Under the pieces are notes generated by a model. That model did not search any database. It had not been told where the DNA came from and saw only the letters and a list, made by a program, of their open reading frames with translations. Below, in pieces: positions 1-9,066 of a stretch of 64,000 nt of DNA (positions within the stretch are counted from its first letter, which is position 1; each line of letters begins with the position of its first letter). The DNA comes from Aquabacter sp040049275. Its GTDB lineage: Bacteria; Pseudomonadota; Alphaproteobacteria; Rhizobiales; Xanthobacteraceae. The position numbers and the translations under genes are program-made. The stretch is from contig NZ_JBDZDT010000003.1 in NCBI RefSeq assembly GCF_040049275.1, positions 496,001-560,000 of the forward strand, in the 5' to 3' direction.

Positions 1-2952
1 GATGGCCATGGGCGCGCGGAACGAGCCGCCCTCCCCCAAGGCCAGCGCCGAGGGCACCATGCCCGCCGCCATGGCGATGGTGGTCATGACGATGGGCTGG
101 GCGCGCTTGCGGCCGGCCTCCATCAGCGCCGTGAAGCGGTCATGCCCCGAAGCCATGGATTCCACCGCGAAGTCCACCAGCAGGATGGCGTTCTTCGTCA
201 CGATGCCCATGAGCATCAGGAAGCCGATGACCACCGGCAGCGACACCGAATTCCCCGTCAGCAGCAGCGCGATGAAGGCGCCGCCAATGGACAAAGGCAG
301 CGAGATGAGGATGGTGATGGGCTGAAGCACGTCGTGGAACAGCAGGATCAGCACCGCCAGCACCAGCATCACGCCCGCGCCGATGGCCATGGCGAAGCCG
401 GTGAAGACCTCCTCCATGATCTCGGCATCCCCCGATTCCTTCAGCGTCACGCCCGCAGGCAGGTTGCGCGCCGCGGGAAGCGCCTTCACCGCTTCGAGCG
501 CAGTGCCGAGCGGCGCGGCGCCGACGAGGTCCGCTTCCACGGCGATGCGCCGGGCGCGGTCGTAGCGATCGAGCGCCGTCGGCCCCTTGCCGAACTCGAT
601 GTCCGCAACGGAGGAAAGCGGCACCGAGACGCCGGGGGTGGAGGTGGGCACCTTGATGGCGTCGAAGGTGGAGAGCTGGCCGCGCGCCTTCTCGTCCATC
701 TGCACGCGGATATCGATCTGCCGGTCCTTGGCGGAGAATTTGGCGAGGTTGGCCGCCACGTCGCCGATGGTGGCGATGCGCACCGTCTCGGCGATGGTGT
801 TCACCGAGACGCCCAGTTCCGCCGCCTGATCCAGCTTCGGCACGATGCGGATCTCCGGCCGGTCGAGGGCTGCGGAGGAGACCACGTTGGAGAGGATGTG
901 GACGTTGTCGCGCACCTCCTTCTCCAGAGCGAGGGCCGCCTTTTCCACCGCCTCGCCATCATTGCCCGAGAGGATCACGGAGAAGCCGCGCTGCGGGTTC
1001 TGCCCGTTGGGGCTCCAGGTGAAACGCATGTCCGGCATGGCCGCGAGCGTCGCATAGAGCCGGCTCTCGAAGCTCTTCTGGTCGATGGTCCGCTCGGCGC
1101 GCGGCTTCAGGTTCACCACGATCTGCGCCTTGCGCACCTCGCCCGCCATGAGGGCGAGGCCGCCCTGCCCGCCGGCCCCGGCGGTGGCGTAGACGCCCGC
1201 CACCTCAGGCTGTTCCAGCATAAGCGTGGTGATGCGGTCGGCCACACTCTGGGTCTCGCGGAGCGTGGTGCCCGGCGGCAATTCCACGGTGAGCATGGAG
1301 CGGGAGATGTCATTGGCCGGCAGGAAGCCGGAGGGCAGCAGGGTAGAGAGGAAGATGGTGCCTGCGAACACCCCGAACCCCATCAGGATGGTGATGAAGC
1401 GGTGGCGCACCGACCAGCCCAGCAGCTTCACATAGCGGCGCATGATGAAGCCGTCGCCATGCTCGCGGTGGCCGGTGTCCCGCATGAAATAGGCCGCGAG
1501 CAGCGGCGTGATGAGGCGGGCGACCGCCAGCGAGAACAGCACGGCGATGGCCACCGTGATGCCGAACTGCTTGAAATACTGACCTGCAATGCCGCCCATG
1601 AAGGAGACCGGCACGAACACGGCGGCGATGGTGAGGGTGGTGGCCACCACGGCGAGGCCGATCTCGTCCGCCGCTTCGATGGCCGCGCGATAGGGGGATT
1701 TCCCCTGCCGCATGTGGCGCACGATGTTCTCGATCTCCACGATCGCATCGTCCACCAGGATGCCGGTGACCAGCGTGATGGCGAGCAGGCTCACCGCGTT
1801 CAGCGAGAAGCCCAAAAGGTCCATGACCCAGAAGGTGGGCAGGATGGACAAGGGGATGGCGAGGGTGGTGATCAGGGTTGCGCGCCAGTCCCGCAGGAAC
1901 AGGAACACCACCAGCACCGCCAGGAGCGCGCCCTCGATGAGGGTGTGCATGGCGGATTCATAGTCGGACTTGGTGTAGCGCACCGTCGTGTCGATCATGG
2001 AGATGGTGACGCCGGGATTGGCCTCCATGAGCTTCTTCACGTCCTCCTGCGTGCGGTCGAACACCGTCACGTCGGAGAAGCCCTTGGCGCGATAGACGCC
2101 GAACGCCACCACGGGGCGCCCGTCGAGGCGGGCGAAGGTGCGCGGCTCCTCAGAGCCGTCATAGACCGTGCCGAGATCCTTCAGGCGCACATAGCGCCCG
2201 TTGGAAAGGACGATGCGCGTGTCGGCGAGCTGGTCCACCGTCGCCGCACCCGCCAGCGTGCGGATGGACTGCTCCTGCGTGCCCACTTCGCCGCGCCCGC
2301 CCGATACGTCGAGATTGGTGGCGCGCAGCTGCCGGCTCACCTCCGCGGCAGTGATGCCCAGCGACATGAGCCGGTCCGGGTCCAGCGATACGCGGATCTC
2401 GCGCACCACGCCGCCCTCGCGCTTCACCTGGGCGACGCCGCGCACGCCCTGGAGCGCGCGGGCGACGGTGTCGTCCACGAACCAGGACAGCTCCTCCGTG
2501 CTCATGGAGGGCGAGGACACCGCATAGGTGACGATGGGCAGGCCCTCGATATCGACCCGCTGGATCTGGGGCTCGTCGATGGAATCGGGCAGCTCGGTGC
2601 GGATCTTCGTGACCGCGTCGCGGGTGTCGTTCACCGCCCGATCCACCGCCGTCTCCAGGTGGAACTCGATGGTGGTGACGCTGGCGCCTTCCGAGATGGA
2701 GGAGGTGATGTGCTTGACGCCGGCGACGCCGGCCACCGCATTCTCCACCTTCTTGGTGATCTGGGTTTCCAGCTCGCTCGGCGCGGCGCCGGGCTGGGTC
2801 ACGGTGACCATGACGATGGGCAGGTCGATATTCGGCATCTGGGTCACCGGCAGTGACTTGAAATGCACGATGCCGAGCGCCGTGAGCACCACGAACAAAA
2901 CGAGGGAGGGGATGGGCTTGCGGATCGCCCAGGCCGAGACGTTGAGGGCCAT
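1..2952 (-). CDS. RND (HAE-1/AcrB-type) multidrug efflux pump, partial
   Basis: Inner-membrane proton/drug antiporter of the RND superfamily. 984 codons are visible and no stop is reached, so the last 40-60 residues of a usual 1,020-1,050-residue pump lie outside the window. The start MALNVSAWAIRKP leads straight into TM1. The proton-relay residues are present: the Asp pair in GILVDDAIVEIEN near residue 400 (TM4) and the Lys in GIVTKNAILLVDF near 917 (TM10). Its ATG shares one base with the stop of the upstream adaptor gene (TGATG), so the two are translationally coupled. The upstream tetR probably controls the set. The substrate cannot be told from sequence. Confidence 0.95.
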   Translation of the reverse strand, partial: MALNVSAWAIRKPIPSLVLFVVLTALGIVHFKSLPVTQMPNIDLPIVMVTVTQPGAAPSELETQITKKVENAVAGVAGVKHITSSISEGASVTTIEFHLETAVDRAVNDTRDAVTKIRTELPDSIDEPQIQRVDIEGLPIVTYAVSSPSMSTEELSWFVDDTVARALQGVRGVAQVKREGGVVREIRVSLDPDRLMSLGITAAEVSRQLRATNLDVSGGRGEVGTQEQSIRTLAGAATVDQLADTRIVLSNGRYVRLKDLGTVYDGSEEPRTFARLDGRPVVAFGVYRAKGFSDVTVFDRTQEDVKKLMEANPGVTISMIDTTVRYTKSDYESAMHTLIEGALLAVLVVFLFLRDWRATLITTLAIPLSILPTFWVMDLLGFSLNAVSLLAITLVTGILVDDAIVEIENIVRHMRQGKSPYRAAIEAADEIGLAVVATTLTIAAVFVPVSFMGGIAGQYFKQFGITVAIAVLFSLAVARLITPLLAAYFMRDTGHREHGDGFIMRRYVKLLGWSVRHRFITILMGFGVFAGTIFLSTLLPSGFLPANDISRSMLTVELPPGTTLRETQSVADRITTLMLEQPEVAGVYATAGAGGQGGLALMAGEVRKAQIVVNLKPRAERTIDQKSFESRLYATLAAMPDMRFTWSPNGQNPQRGFSVILSGNDGEAVEKAALALEKEVRDNVHILSNVVSSAALDRPEIRIVPKLDQAAELGVSVNTIAETVRIATIGDVAANLAKFSAKDRQIDIRVQMDEKARGQLSTFDAIKVPTSTPGVSVPLSSVADIEFGKGPTALDRYDRARRIAVEADLVGAAPLGTALEAVKALPAARNLPAGVTLKESGDAEIMEEVFTGFAMAIGAGVMLVLAVLILLFHDVLQPITILISLPLSIGGAFIALLLTGNSVSLPVVIGFLMLMGIVTKNAILLVDFAVESMASGHDRFTALMEAGRKRAQPIVMTTIAMAAGMVPSALALGEGGSFRAPMAI

Positions 2953-4181
2953 CAGCGCGCTCCGCTCACAGTGCCGGCCCGGCCCTTGGCGCTCGCATCC
3001 TTGGCGTTGACCTCCAGGGCCTCCACCGCCGTCACATGGTCGCCGTCACGCAGGAAGCCACCCGCCCGCGCCACGACCTGATCACCAGCGGTCACGCCGT
3101 GGAGAATCTCGATGCGCCCCTGGTTCTTGAGGCCGGCCTCGACGCGGCGCTCCGCAACGACACCGTCCTTCACCACCAGCACATAGGCTCCTTCGGCGTC
3201 GAACATGACGGCCGAGAGCGGCACGGAAAGGCCCTCGTGCCGGCCGAGCTCCACCACGCCGCGCGCATAGGTGCCGGGGCGCAGGCGGGGATCGTCGGCA
3301 AGGGCGATCTTCACCTTGCCGAGGCGCGTCGCCTTGTCGAGCTGGGCCGAGATCAGGCGCACCGTGCCATCGACGGGGGACGTGAAGCCGGCGGGCGTGA
3401 CCTGGACTTTCTGGCCGACCTTCATGCGCGCCATGATGCTTTCCGGCACCTCGGCATCGAGATCGACCGCGCCGCCCTCGGCGATGCGGAACAGGGGCTC
3501 GCCGCGGGTGGACAGCACGATGGCGCCGATGCGGGCGTCGCGCGACAGCACGACGCCGGCCTCCGGCGCCTTCACGTCGGTGCGCTTCAGGCGCAGCTCG
3601 ATCTCGGCGCGCTGGGCGTCCACGAATTTGGCGTCGGCTTCGGAGGCGAGAAGGGTCTCGCGGGCGGCAGCGACCTGGGCGGCCGCCACCTTCACGGCCC
3701 GCTCGCGCTCATCCAGCGCCTCCTGGGAGGCGACGCCGGTCTTGCGGAGCTGGCGCGTGCGCTCCACCGCGGAGGTGGCCTCCGCCTCCTGCGCCAGCAT
3801 CTGGTCGATATTGGCCCGCTGCTGGGCGATGGTCGCCTTGGCCTTGGCCGCATTGGCCGTGTTTTGGGCGAGCTGGACGTCCAGCATGTCCCGTGACAGG
3901 CGCGCCAGAACCTGGCCCTTCTCCACCTTGTCGCCCACCTCGGCGAGGATCTCCACGAGGCGGTAGCCCTCGATCTCAGGTCCCACCTGGATCTCCTCGC
4001 GCGGCAGGAGCGAGCCGGTGACCAGCAGCGTCTCCGACATGTCGCGCCGCTGGGCGTGGGTGACGCTCACCGTCAGCCCTTTCGCGGCCTCTGTCGGGGG
4101 CGTCTGGGCGAGCGCGGGCGCGCCGGCGAGGATGCCGGCGGCGAAGGCGAAGAAAGTGGCGGAGCGGGCAAGGCGAAGCAT
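2952..4181 (-). CDS. RND efflux periplasmic adaptor (HlyD/MFP family)
   Basis: Membrane-fusion protein linking the RND pump to an outer-membrane channel. From the chosen start the 409-residue product begins MLRLARSATFF, a typical Sec signal peptide ending APALAQ. A lipoyl half-motif (EIQVGPEIEGYRLVEILAEVGDKVEKGQVLARL), a coiled-coil hairpin rich in Ala, Lys and Glu, and the second lipoyl half (VKAPEAGVVLSRD) follow, then the beta-barrel domain. An alternative ATG at 4268 overlaps the tetR stop as ATGA and has GAGGA upstream. It would add 29 residues ahead of the signal peptide, so I prefer 4181 but cannot exclude coupling from 4268. Confidence 0.9.
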   Translation of the reverse strand: MLRLARSATFFAFAAGILAGAPALAQTPPTEAAKGLTVSVTHAQRRDMSETLLVTGSLLPREEIQVGPEIEGYRLVEILAEVGDKVEKGQVLARLSRDMLDVQLAQNTANAAKAKATIAQQRANIDQMLAQEAEATSAVERTRQLRKTGVASQEALDERERAVKVAAAQVAAARETLLASEADAKFVDAQRAEIELRLKRTDVKAPEAGVVLSRDARIGAIVLSTRGEPLFRIAEGGAVDLDAEVPESIMARMKVGQKVQVTPAGFTSPVDGTVRLISAQLDKATRLGKVKIALADDPRLRPGTYARGVVELGRHEGLSVPLSAVMFDAEGAYVLVVKDGVVAERRVEAGLKNQGRIEILHGVTAGDQVVARAGGFLRDGDHVTAVEALEVNAKDASAKGRAGTVSGAR

Positions 4182-4264
4182 GGGAGCGGGGTTCCGCTTG
4201 AGTTGGAGCGCTGCCGTAGAGACAGCTTGCGTCGGATTTCGGGCAGCGTCCGGGCGGAGGCGGA

Positions 4265-4927
4265 TCATGCGTCCTCGCCTTTTGCAGGTTCCCCGACAGT
4301 GTGGCCGGCGGGCGACATCATGCGCCGCACGAGGGTGGATAGCGCCGGCAGGCGCTGGATGAGCTTCCATTCGGGGTGCAGCAGATTGTGCAGGATCAGG
4401 CCGTCGCCGATCACCTGGAGCAGGATCACCAGATCCTGAGGGTCGAGGCTCGGGTCGATCTCGCCCTTCTCCTGCGCCTGGAGCAGGGCCGCGCGCAGCA
4501 TGCCGCGCGTCTCCTCCTCCACTGGCTCCAGCGCCTCGCGCAGGCGATCATTGCGGATGGCCTCCGCCATGATCTCCGGGCCGAGCTTGGCGCAGGGCAG
4601 GCCATCCTCGGAGAGCATCTCGGCCACGCATTCGGTGAGGCCGTCGATGAGGTTCGGCGCCTTGTCCACCTGCTCGAACATCTGCGCCCGATCGGCCCGC
4701 TCACCTTCCACGATGGCGCCGATGATGGATTCCTTGGAGGGGAAATAGCGGTAGAGCGCGCCCGGGCTCATGCCGGCCTCGGTGCAGATCTGCTGCATGG
4801 AGGTGCCGTGGAAGCCGTCGCGGGAAAAGCAGGCGATGGCGGCGGCGAGGATGCGCCGGCGCTGCTCGGCCCTATGGTCCAGGGCGACAGGCGGAACGAC
4901 TTCCAGGCCCATTATGGCTAAGTCCAT
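4265..4927 (-). CDS. TetR/AcrR-family repressor of the efflux operon
   Basis: TetR-family regulator of 220 residues. The N-terminal helix-turn-helix covers about residues 22-70 (ILAAAIACFSRDGFHGTSMQQ, then EAGMSPGALYRYFPSKESII). The ligand-binding half is variable and names no inducer. The gene is first in the efflux operon and its end touches the adaptor gene. Directly upstream lie two inverted operator-like sequences, suggesting autoregulation. The start is uncertain: ATG 4927 or an in-frame ATG at 4912; neither has a clear Shine-Dalgarno sequence, and site 1 almost abuts the 4927 ATG. Confidence 0.9.
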   Translation of the reverse strand: MDLAIMGLEVVPPVALDHRAEQRRRILAAAIACFSRDGFHGTSMQQICTEAGMSPGALYRYFPSKESIIGAIVEGERADRAQMFEQVDKAPNLIDGLTECVAEMLSEDGLPCAKLGPEIMAEAIRNDRLREALEPVEEETRGMLRAALLQAQEKGEIDPSLDPQDLVILLQVIGDGLILHNLLHPEWKLIQRLPALSTLVRRMMSPAGHTVGEPAKGEDA

Positions 4928-4932
4928 GGTGC

Positions 4933-4996
4933 GAATGAATGTTCGCTCTCATTTTATTGTGCGCTGCAGGAAGGTCAAGAGCGAACGTTCGTTCTC
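4933..4996. promoter_or_regulatory. Inverted pair of TetR operator-like sites
   Basis: Site 1 (4933-4950) reads GAATGAATGTTCGCTCTC. Site 2 (4979-4996) reads GAGCGAACGTTCGTTCTC. The reverse complement of site 2 matches the first 16 bases of site 1 at 14 positions. Each site has its own near-dyad around GAACGTTC. They lie just upstream of tetR, 28 bp apart, as expected for a TetR-family repressor controlling its own operon. Confidence 0.6.
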
Positions 4997-5105
4997 ACGT
5001 ATCGGAAAGTGAACAGATCCTTGCTGCCGGGAACCTCAGCCACGACGGCTCTTCACTTCCCGGCGCCATGGCCTAAAAGACGGAACAACCAATAAGGATC
5101 AGGGC

Positions 5106-5510
5106 ATGCGCATCAGGTTGAGCGCCGCATTTCTTCTGCTCGGTCTCGCCGGCGCCGCCGCGCAGGCGCCCGCGCCCGGCTGGCAGGCGACGCCGTGGGC
5201 CGACAGCGTAATGCTCCAGAGCGAGCTGCGCTTCGATCTGGAAAGCCCTGATGGCACCGGCGTCAGCGACCAGCAATGGGCGCGCTTCCTCACCGACACC
5301 ATTCTGACCCGCTTCCCGGATGGCCTGACCGTCCTGAATGCGGAAAGCGTCGGCAAGGCCGGCACGGCCGGCGCCCGGCTGGTCATGATCGTGCACCCCA
5401 ACACGCCGGATGCGGCCACCAAGCTCGGCGAGATCAGAGCCGCCTTCGCCCAGCGCTTCGGCGGGGCGAAGGTGTTCCACCTGGACTTTCCGGTGCGGGT
5501 GACGAACTGA
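5106..5510 (+). CDS. DUF3574 family exported protein
   Basis: A 134-residue protein with an N-terminal signal peptide (MRIRLSAAFLLLGLAGAAAQA). The mature part carries the DUF3574 pattern: SELRFDLESPDGTGVSDQQW, then FLTDTILTRFPDGLTVLNAE and a C-terminal beta-alpha segment. The biochemical function is unknown. The start is supported by AAGGA seven bases upstream. It is divergent from the TetR efflux operon, with the operator pair in between, so the same repressor might affect it (inference). Confidence 0.8.
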   Translation: MRIRLSAAFLLLGLAGAAAQAPAPGWQATPWADSVMLQSELRFDLESPDGTGVSDQQWARFLTDTILTRFPDGLTVLNAESVGKAGTAGARLVMIVHPNTPDAATKLGEIRAAFAQRFGGAKVFHLDFPVRVTN

Positions 5511-5605
5511 GGGGCGTCCTTCCCTCGGAAGCCCGATGAAATCGGGTTGAATTCCCGGCTTGGCCTCACGATTTTCATGGCAAATGGAAATGTGAGGGCC
5601 GCGTC

Positions 5606-6169
5606 ATGGGCCAGACAGCGCACCATTATCTCATCTTCGAAACCGCAAGCGGGTTCTGCGGCATCGCCTGGAACGCCGTGGGTATCACGCGCTTCCAACT
5701 TCCGACAAAGACGGCCGAAGCCGCCGAGCGGATGCTGCTGCGCCGGGTCCCCGGCGCCGAGCCGGACACCCCCACCCCCGAGGTGGCCGAGGCCGTCGCC
5801 GCCGCGAGGCGCTATTTCGAGGGCGAGGAGATCGATTTTTCCGGCTTCGCGCTCGACCTCGGCGAACAGGAGGCCTTCTTCTCGCAGATCTATGCCGCCG
5901 TCCGCCAGATCGGGTGGGGCCACACCACCACCTACGGCACCCTGGCGAAGGCGCTGGGCGCCGGGCCGGAGGCTGCGCGCGATGTGGGGCAGGCCATGGC
6001 CAAGAATCCGGTGCCGCTGATCATCCCCTGCCACCGGGTGCTCGCGGCCGGCGGCAAGGTTGGCGGGTTCTCCGCGCCTGGGGGCTCGACGGCGAAGGCA
6101 CGCATGCTGGAGCTGGAAGGGGTCCGCGTGGAGCCCCCGCCGCCCGCGCAGACATCCTTCGGCTTCTGA
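5606..6169 (+). CDS. ogt: Methylated-DNA--[protein]-cysteine S-methyltransferase
   Basis: Suicide repair enzyme that moves the alkyl group from O6-alkylguanine to its own Cys. The 187-residue protein has the family's N-terminal domain and then the C-terminal winged-helix active-site domain. That domain carries IGWGHTTTYGTLAKALG, the Asn-hinge region AMAKNPVPLIIPCHRV with the acceptor Cys, and GGFSAPGG. It is a stand-alone Ogt-type enzyme without an Ada regulatory part. A second methyltransferase fused to AraC lies at 10529. The C-terminal tail VEPPPPAQTSFGF is an unstructured extension. Confidence 0.93.
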   Translation: MGQTAHHYLIFETASGFCGIAWNAVGITRFQLPTKTAEAAERMLLRRVPGAEPDTPTPEVAEAVAAARRYFEGEEIDFSGFALDLGEQEAFFSQIYAAVRQIGWGHTTTYGTLAKALGAGPEAARDVGQAMAKNPVPLIIPCHRVLAAGGKVGGFSAPGGSTAKARMLELEGVRVEPPPPAQTSFGF

Positions 6170-6256
6170 GGACGCCGCCGCTCACACCCGGCTGGAACTT
6201 TCTGCTGCCCGCCCGCCCCGCAGGTGATAAATTACCTTAAGGGAACGGGGGTCGGC

Positions 6257-6748
6257 ATGATCGGCGACGCAATCAAGTTCGTTCTGGCGAACCTGCCGGC
6301 CCTGCTTTTCGTGGCCGCCTTCGTGGTGGCCGCGGCCCGAAAAGCCCCTCCCTCCTTCGCCACCCGGCTGTTCGACTGGCTCCTGCTGCTTTCGGTGGGC
6401 GTGGAAGCCCTCTGGGCGGGCCTGTTTCATGTCTTCTTCCCGCACATCGCCGCCGCCTCCATCGGCTGGCAGGTCAGCCCGTTCCAGTTCGAGATCGGTG
6501 TTGCGGACATCTCCATCGGCATCGTGGGGATCGTCGCATTCTGGCGCTCGCTGGATTTCAAGGAAGCGGCCGTCTGGTACATCACGCTGTTCTATATCGG
6601 CGTCGCCATCGGCCATGTGCGCGAGGCCATGTCCGGCGACATGGCCCCCGACAATTTCGGCCTGCTGCTGATCATCACGGTGGTCCAGATCATCCTGCTT
6701 CCCGTGCTCCTTTGGCTGGCGCGGCGCGAGGCGAACGCGAAATCCTGA
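6257..6748 (+). CDS. DUF6790-like integral membrane protein
   Basis: A 163-residue membrane protein with about four or five hydrophobic segments: NLPALLFVAAFVVAAA, WLLLLSVGVEALWAGLFHVFF, IGIVGIVAFW, YITLFYIGVAIGHV and LLLIITVVQIILLPVLLWLA. The pattern, including GWQVSPFQFEIGVAD and a late GHVREA, resembles the DUF6790 family of unknown function. I take the ATG at 6257 because it follows a G-rich ribosome-binding stretch. An ATG at 6224 would add 11 residues. It is convergent with the next gene, with no bases between the two stop codons. Confidence 0.7.
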   Translation: MIGDAIKFVLANLPALLFVAAFVVAAARKAPPSFATRLFDWLLLLSVGVEALWAGLFHVFFPHIAAASIGWQVSPFQFEIGVADISIGIVGIVAFWRSLDFKEAAVWYITLFYIGVAIGHVREAMSGDMAPDNFGLLLIITVVQIILLPVLLWLARREANAKS

Positions 6749-8026
6749 TCAGGCGCGCACCAGCGTTTCGCCCTCCCGGCCCAGCTGCAGTGTCATGGCG
6801 GAGGGGCGCCATTCGCCCGTCTCCTCCGTGCGGCCCTGGAGGATGTAGCGCGGGTTGGACATGCCCATCTGCTCCGCCGCCTTGCGGCTCAATTCGCCGA
6901 TGCCGCCGCCCTTCACCCGATTGACGATGACGCCAAGCTCGGTCTCGCGAAATTCGCTCAGCATGTTGAAGTCGCCCTCGCTGTCCCCGAACACGAGGAG
7001 CGGGCCGAAGCCGCGCGCATCCACCATGGTCCGGCGGATGGCCTCTACCTTTCCCGGTCCCCAGGTGATGGGCCAGTTGTCCGCGGGGCGCCAGTCCAGC
7101 TTTCCGTCGCGCCGCCCCATGCGGATGCCGAATACATTCTCCGGCGGCAGGTTGTAGCCGTAGCGGGGATCGCAGGCGAACACCTTCGCCACGTCCTCGC
7201 AGGTGGCGCTCACCACGATCACGTCGATGCCCACGGCGCGCAGCCCGTGCTGGATGCACGCGATCTCGGGGGTGAGGCGCAGGCCGTCGAGATAGGTCTG
7301 GGAGACGATGCCGGCCTTGCCGGGATGGGATTTGGGGGTCACGGCCTGCAGCTCCGCCATGGCCCGCCCGAGATTTGCGTCATTGTTGGCGGCGGCGAGG
7401 CGCTGCAATTGCTCCTCCGTGTTGCCGGCCCAGAAGCCCACCATCCAGGTGTCGCCCAGCCGGTCGCCGAACGTGTCCATGAGGGCGCTGTAGGTGAAGA
7501 GCAGCTTTGCGCGCAGGCTCGCCAGCCGGTCGTCCTTCGCCAGAGCCGCGCGCTTCTCGGGCGGCGCCGGAATGCCATAGGTGGCGGCAAGCGCCGCATA
7601 GTCCGCATCGATGTCGGCGGCGAGGCTCGCGAACGATACGGGCGCGCCGGCCACAGTCCGATAGGCGCCCGCGAAAGGGCCGTCGGGCACGTTCTGCCGC
7701 ACCACCTGGGAGAATTCCTCCGGGGGAAGGCGGAAGGCGAAGCTGTCGATGACAGTGAGGAACAGGGTCTCCTCGCAATCATTCATGATGGAGGTGTTGT
7801 CCCAGTCGAACACCGCATAGGGGCGCCGGGCCGGGTCATAGTCGGCGCTGCCGCGGCCATAGGCGCGCATGAGGGCGAGGAGGCGCATGCGCAAGGCCGG
7901 GGAGATCTTCAGCGGCGGAAAGTCGGGCGCCGGCGGTTCCACCGGCTCGGCCGCCGCGCGGGTCAGCAAGAAGGGTGCCGCCACGGGCGCGGCGACGAGA
8001 GCGGACACCAGATCGCGGCGGCGCAT
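6749..8026 (-). CDS. Exported HAD-superfamily phosphatase
   Basis: A 425-residue HAD hydrolase. The N-terminus MRRRDLVSALVAAPVAAPFL is a signal peptide with a Tat-like Arg cluster, so the enzyme is probably periplasmic. HAD motif I is FDWDNTSIMND near residue 90 with the nucleophile Asp. Motif II is the VVSA segment (IDVIVVSATCED). Motif IV is LLVFGDSEGDFNML. The large insert between motifs I and II is a C1-type cap. The layout resembles bacterial phosphorylcholine phosphatases, but substrate assignment is only a suggestion. GGAGGGG lies just before the ATG. Confidence 0.75.
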   Translation of the reverse strand: MRRRDLVSALVAAPVAAPFLLTRAAAEPVEPPAPDFPPLKISPALRMRLLALMRAYGRGSADYDPARRPYAVFDWDNTSIMNDCEETLFLTVIDSFAFRLPPEEFSQVVRQNVPDGPFAGAYRTVAGAPVSFASLAADIDADYAALAATYGIPAPPEKRAALAKDDRLASLRAKLLFTYSALMDTFGDRLGDTWMVGFWAGNTEEQLQRLAAANNDANLGRAMAELQAVTPKSHPGKAGIVSQTYLDGLRLTPEIACIQHGLRAVGIDVIVVSATCEDVAKVFACDPRYGYNLPPENVFGIRMGRRDGKLDWRPADNWPITWGPGKVEAIRRTMVDARGFGPLLVFGDSEGDFNMLSEFRETELGVIVNRVKGGGIGELSRKAAEQMGMSNPRYILQGRTEETGEWRPSAMTLQLGREGETLVRA

Positions 8027-8187
8027 GGCCCCTCCAGAGGCATTTTATTACCCAACGCGCCATGGAACCCGCCCGCGGTGACGCAGGGATGACGCAGCGC
8101 CCTTGAGGAGCCGCGGCGCCGCCCCTACCTGTTGCGGGACCGTTCCTCTCTTCGCCCCTCGGGCGTCTCGAAAGGTGCCACCCGGCA

Positions 8188-8877
8188 ATGCTCTCCGCCG
8201 CTTTCACCGCCTTCGGCCAGGTCTTCTCGCCGCTGCTGCGCGGCGTGCTGCTGAAGGCCGTGGCGCTTGCCATCGGCCTTCTGGTGGTTCTGGCCATCGG
8301 CCTCAACATGCTGCTCGGCTGGCTGGTGGACGTGCCATCCCACCCCTGGGTGGAGACCACCCTCGCCATCATTGCCGGCCTCGGCATCGTGCTGGGCGCG
8401 CTTTATCTGGTGCCGGCGGTGTCCTCGCTGGTGGCGGGCCTGTTCCTGGATGATGTGGCGGAGGCGGTGGAGACGGCGAGCTATCCCGGCACGCCCCACG
8501 GCATGGCGCAGCCCATCGCCCGCTCGCTGCTCTATTCCCTTCGCTTCTTCCTGCTGGTGCTGGCGGTGAACCTCGGCGCGCTGCTGCTGCTCCTGGTGCC
8601 GGGCGTGAACATCGTCATCTTCTTCATCGCCAACGCCTATCTGCTCTCGCGGGAATATTTCGAGCTTGCCGCCATGCGCTATGCCTCGCCCGCCGAGGCG
8701 CGGGCGCTGCGGCAGGCAAATGCAACGACGGTGTTCCTTGCCGGCCTCCTCATCGCGCCGCTTCTGATGGTGCCGATCCTGAACCTCATCACCCCCATCT
8801 ACGGCACCGCCTTCATGGTCCACCTCCACAAGCGCCTTGCGGCACGGCCGGGGCGGAGGATGCTGGAGGGGGTGTAG
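8188..8877 (+). CDS. EI24/CysZ-like membrane protein
   Basis: A 229-residue integral membrane protein with long paired hydrophobic segments (about residues 20-50, 60-90, 115-155 and 185-210). The conserved cytosolic stretch NAYLLSREYFELAAMR is typical of the EI24 domain family that includes the sulfate transporter CysZ. The Hyphomicrobiales versions are annotated only by domain, and no sulfur genes lie nearby, so sulfate transport is not claimed. A repeat-rich region follows the stop. Confidence 0.8.
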   Translation: MLSAAFTAFGQVFSPLLRGVLLKAVALAIGLLVVLAIGLNMLLGWLVDVPSHPWVETTLAIIAGLGIVLGALYLVPAVSSLVAGLFLDDVAEAVETASYPGTPHGMAQPIARSLLYSLRFFLLVLAVNLGALLLLLVPGVNIVIFFIANAYLLSREYFELAAMRYASPAEARALRQANATTVFLAGLLIAPLLMVPILNLITPIYGTAFMVHLHKRLAARPGRRMLEGV

Positions 8878-8901
8878 AGGCTGTGCCGAGGATCCATTAC
8901 G

Positions 8902-9025
8902 CCCCCTCTCCCCGCGGGGGGGAGGGCTGGGGAGAGGGGGAATCACCCTCTCAAGTCCTGAAGCGCCGGAGCCCCCTCACCCGGCTGCTGCGCAGCCGAC
9001 CTCTCCCCCTCGGGGAGAGGTGAGA
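8902..9025. repeat. Composite palindromic intergenic repeat, copy 1
   Basis: Two hairpin-forming modules joined by a conserved spacer. The first is a CCCCTCTCCCC palindrome with its complement. The second ends in ACCTCTCCCC and GGGGAGAGGT. The same arrangement, including the spacer AGTCCTGAA and GCCCCCTCACCCG, recurs at 39173-39292. This fills the gap between the EI24 gene and nth. Confidence 0.75.
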
Positions 9026-9066
9026 CACGCTCCGCCCAACCTTCGGAAAAGGCGGGCAGCAAGAAC

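Noticed and set aside
142..2856. Long plus-strand open frame opposite the RND pump gene
   Set aside because: It is the mirror of the pump's codons in a high-G+C region, rich in His, Arg and Gly with no domain; the minus strand encodes a perfect RND protein.
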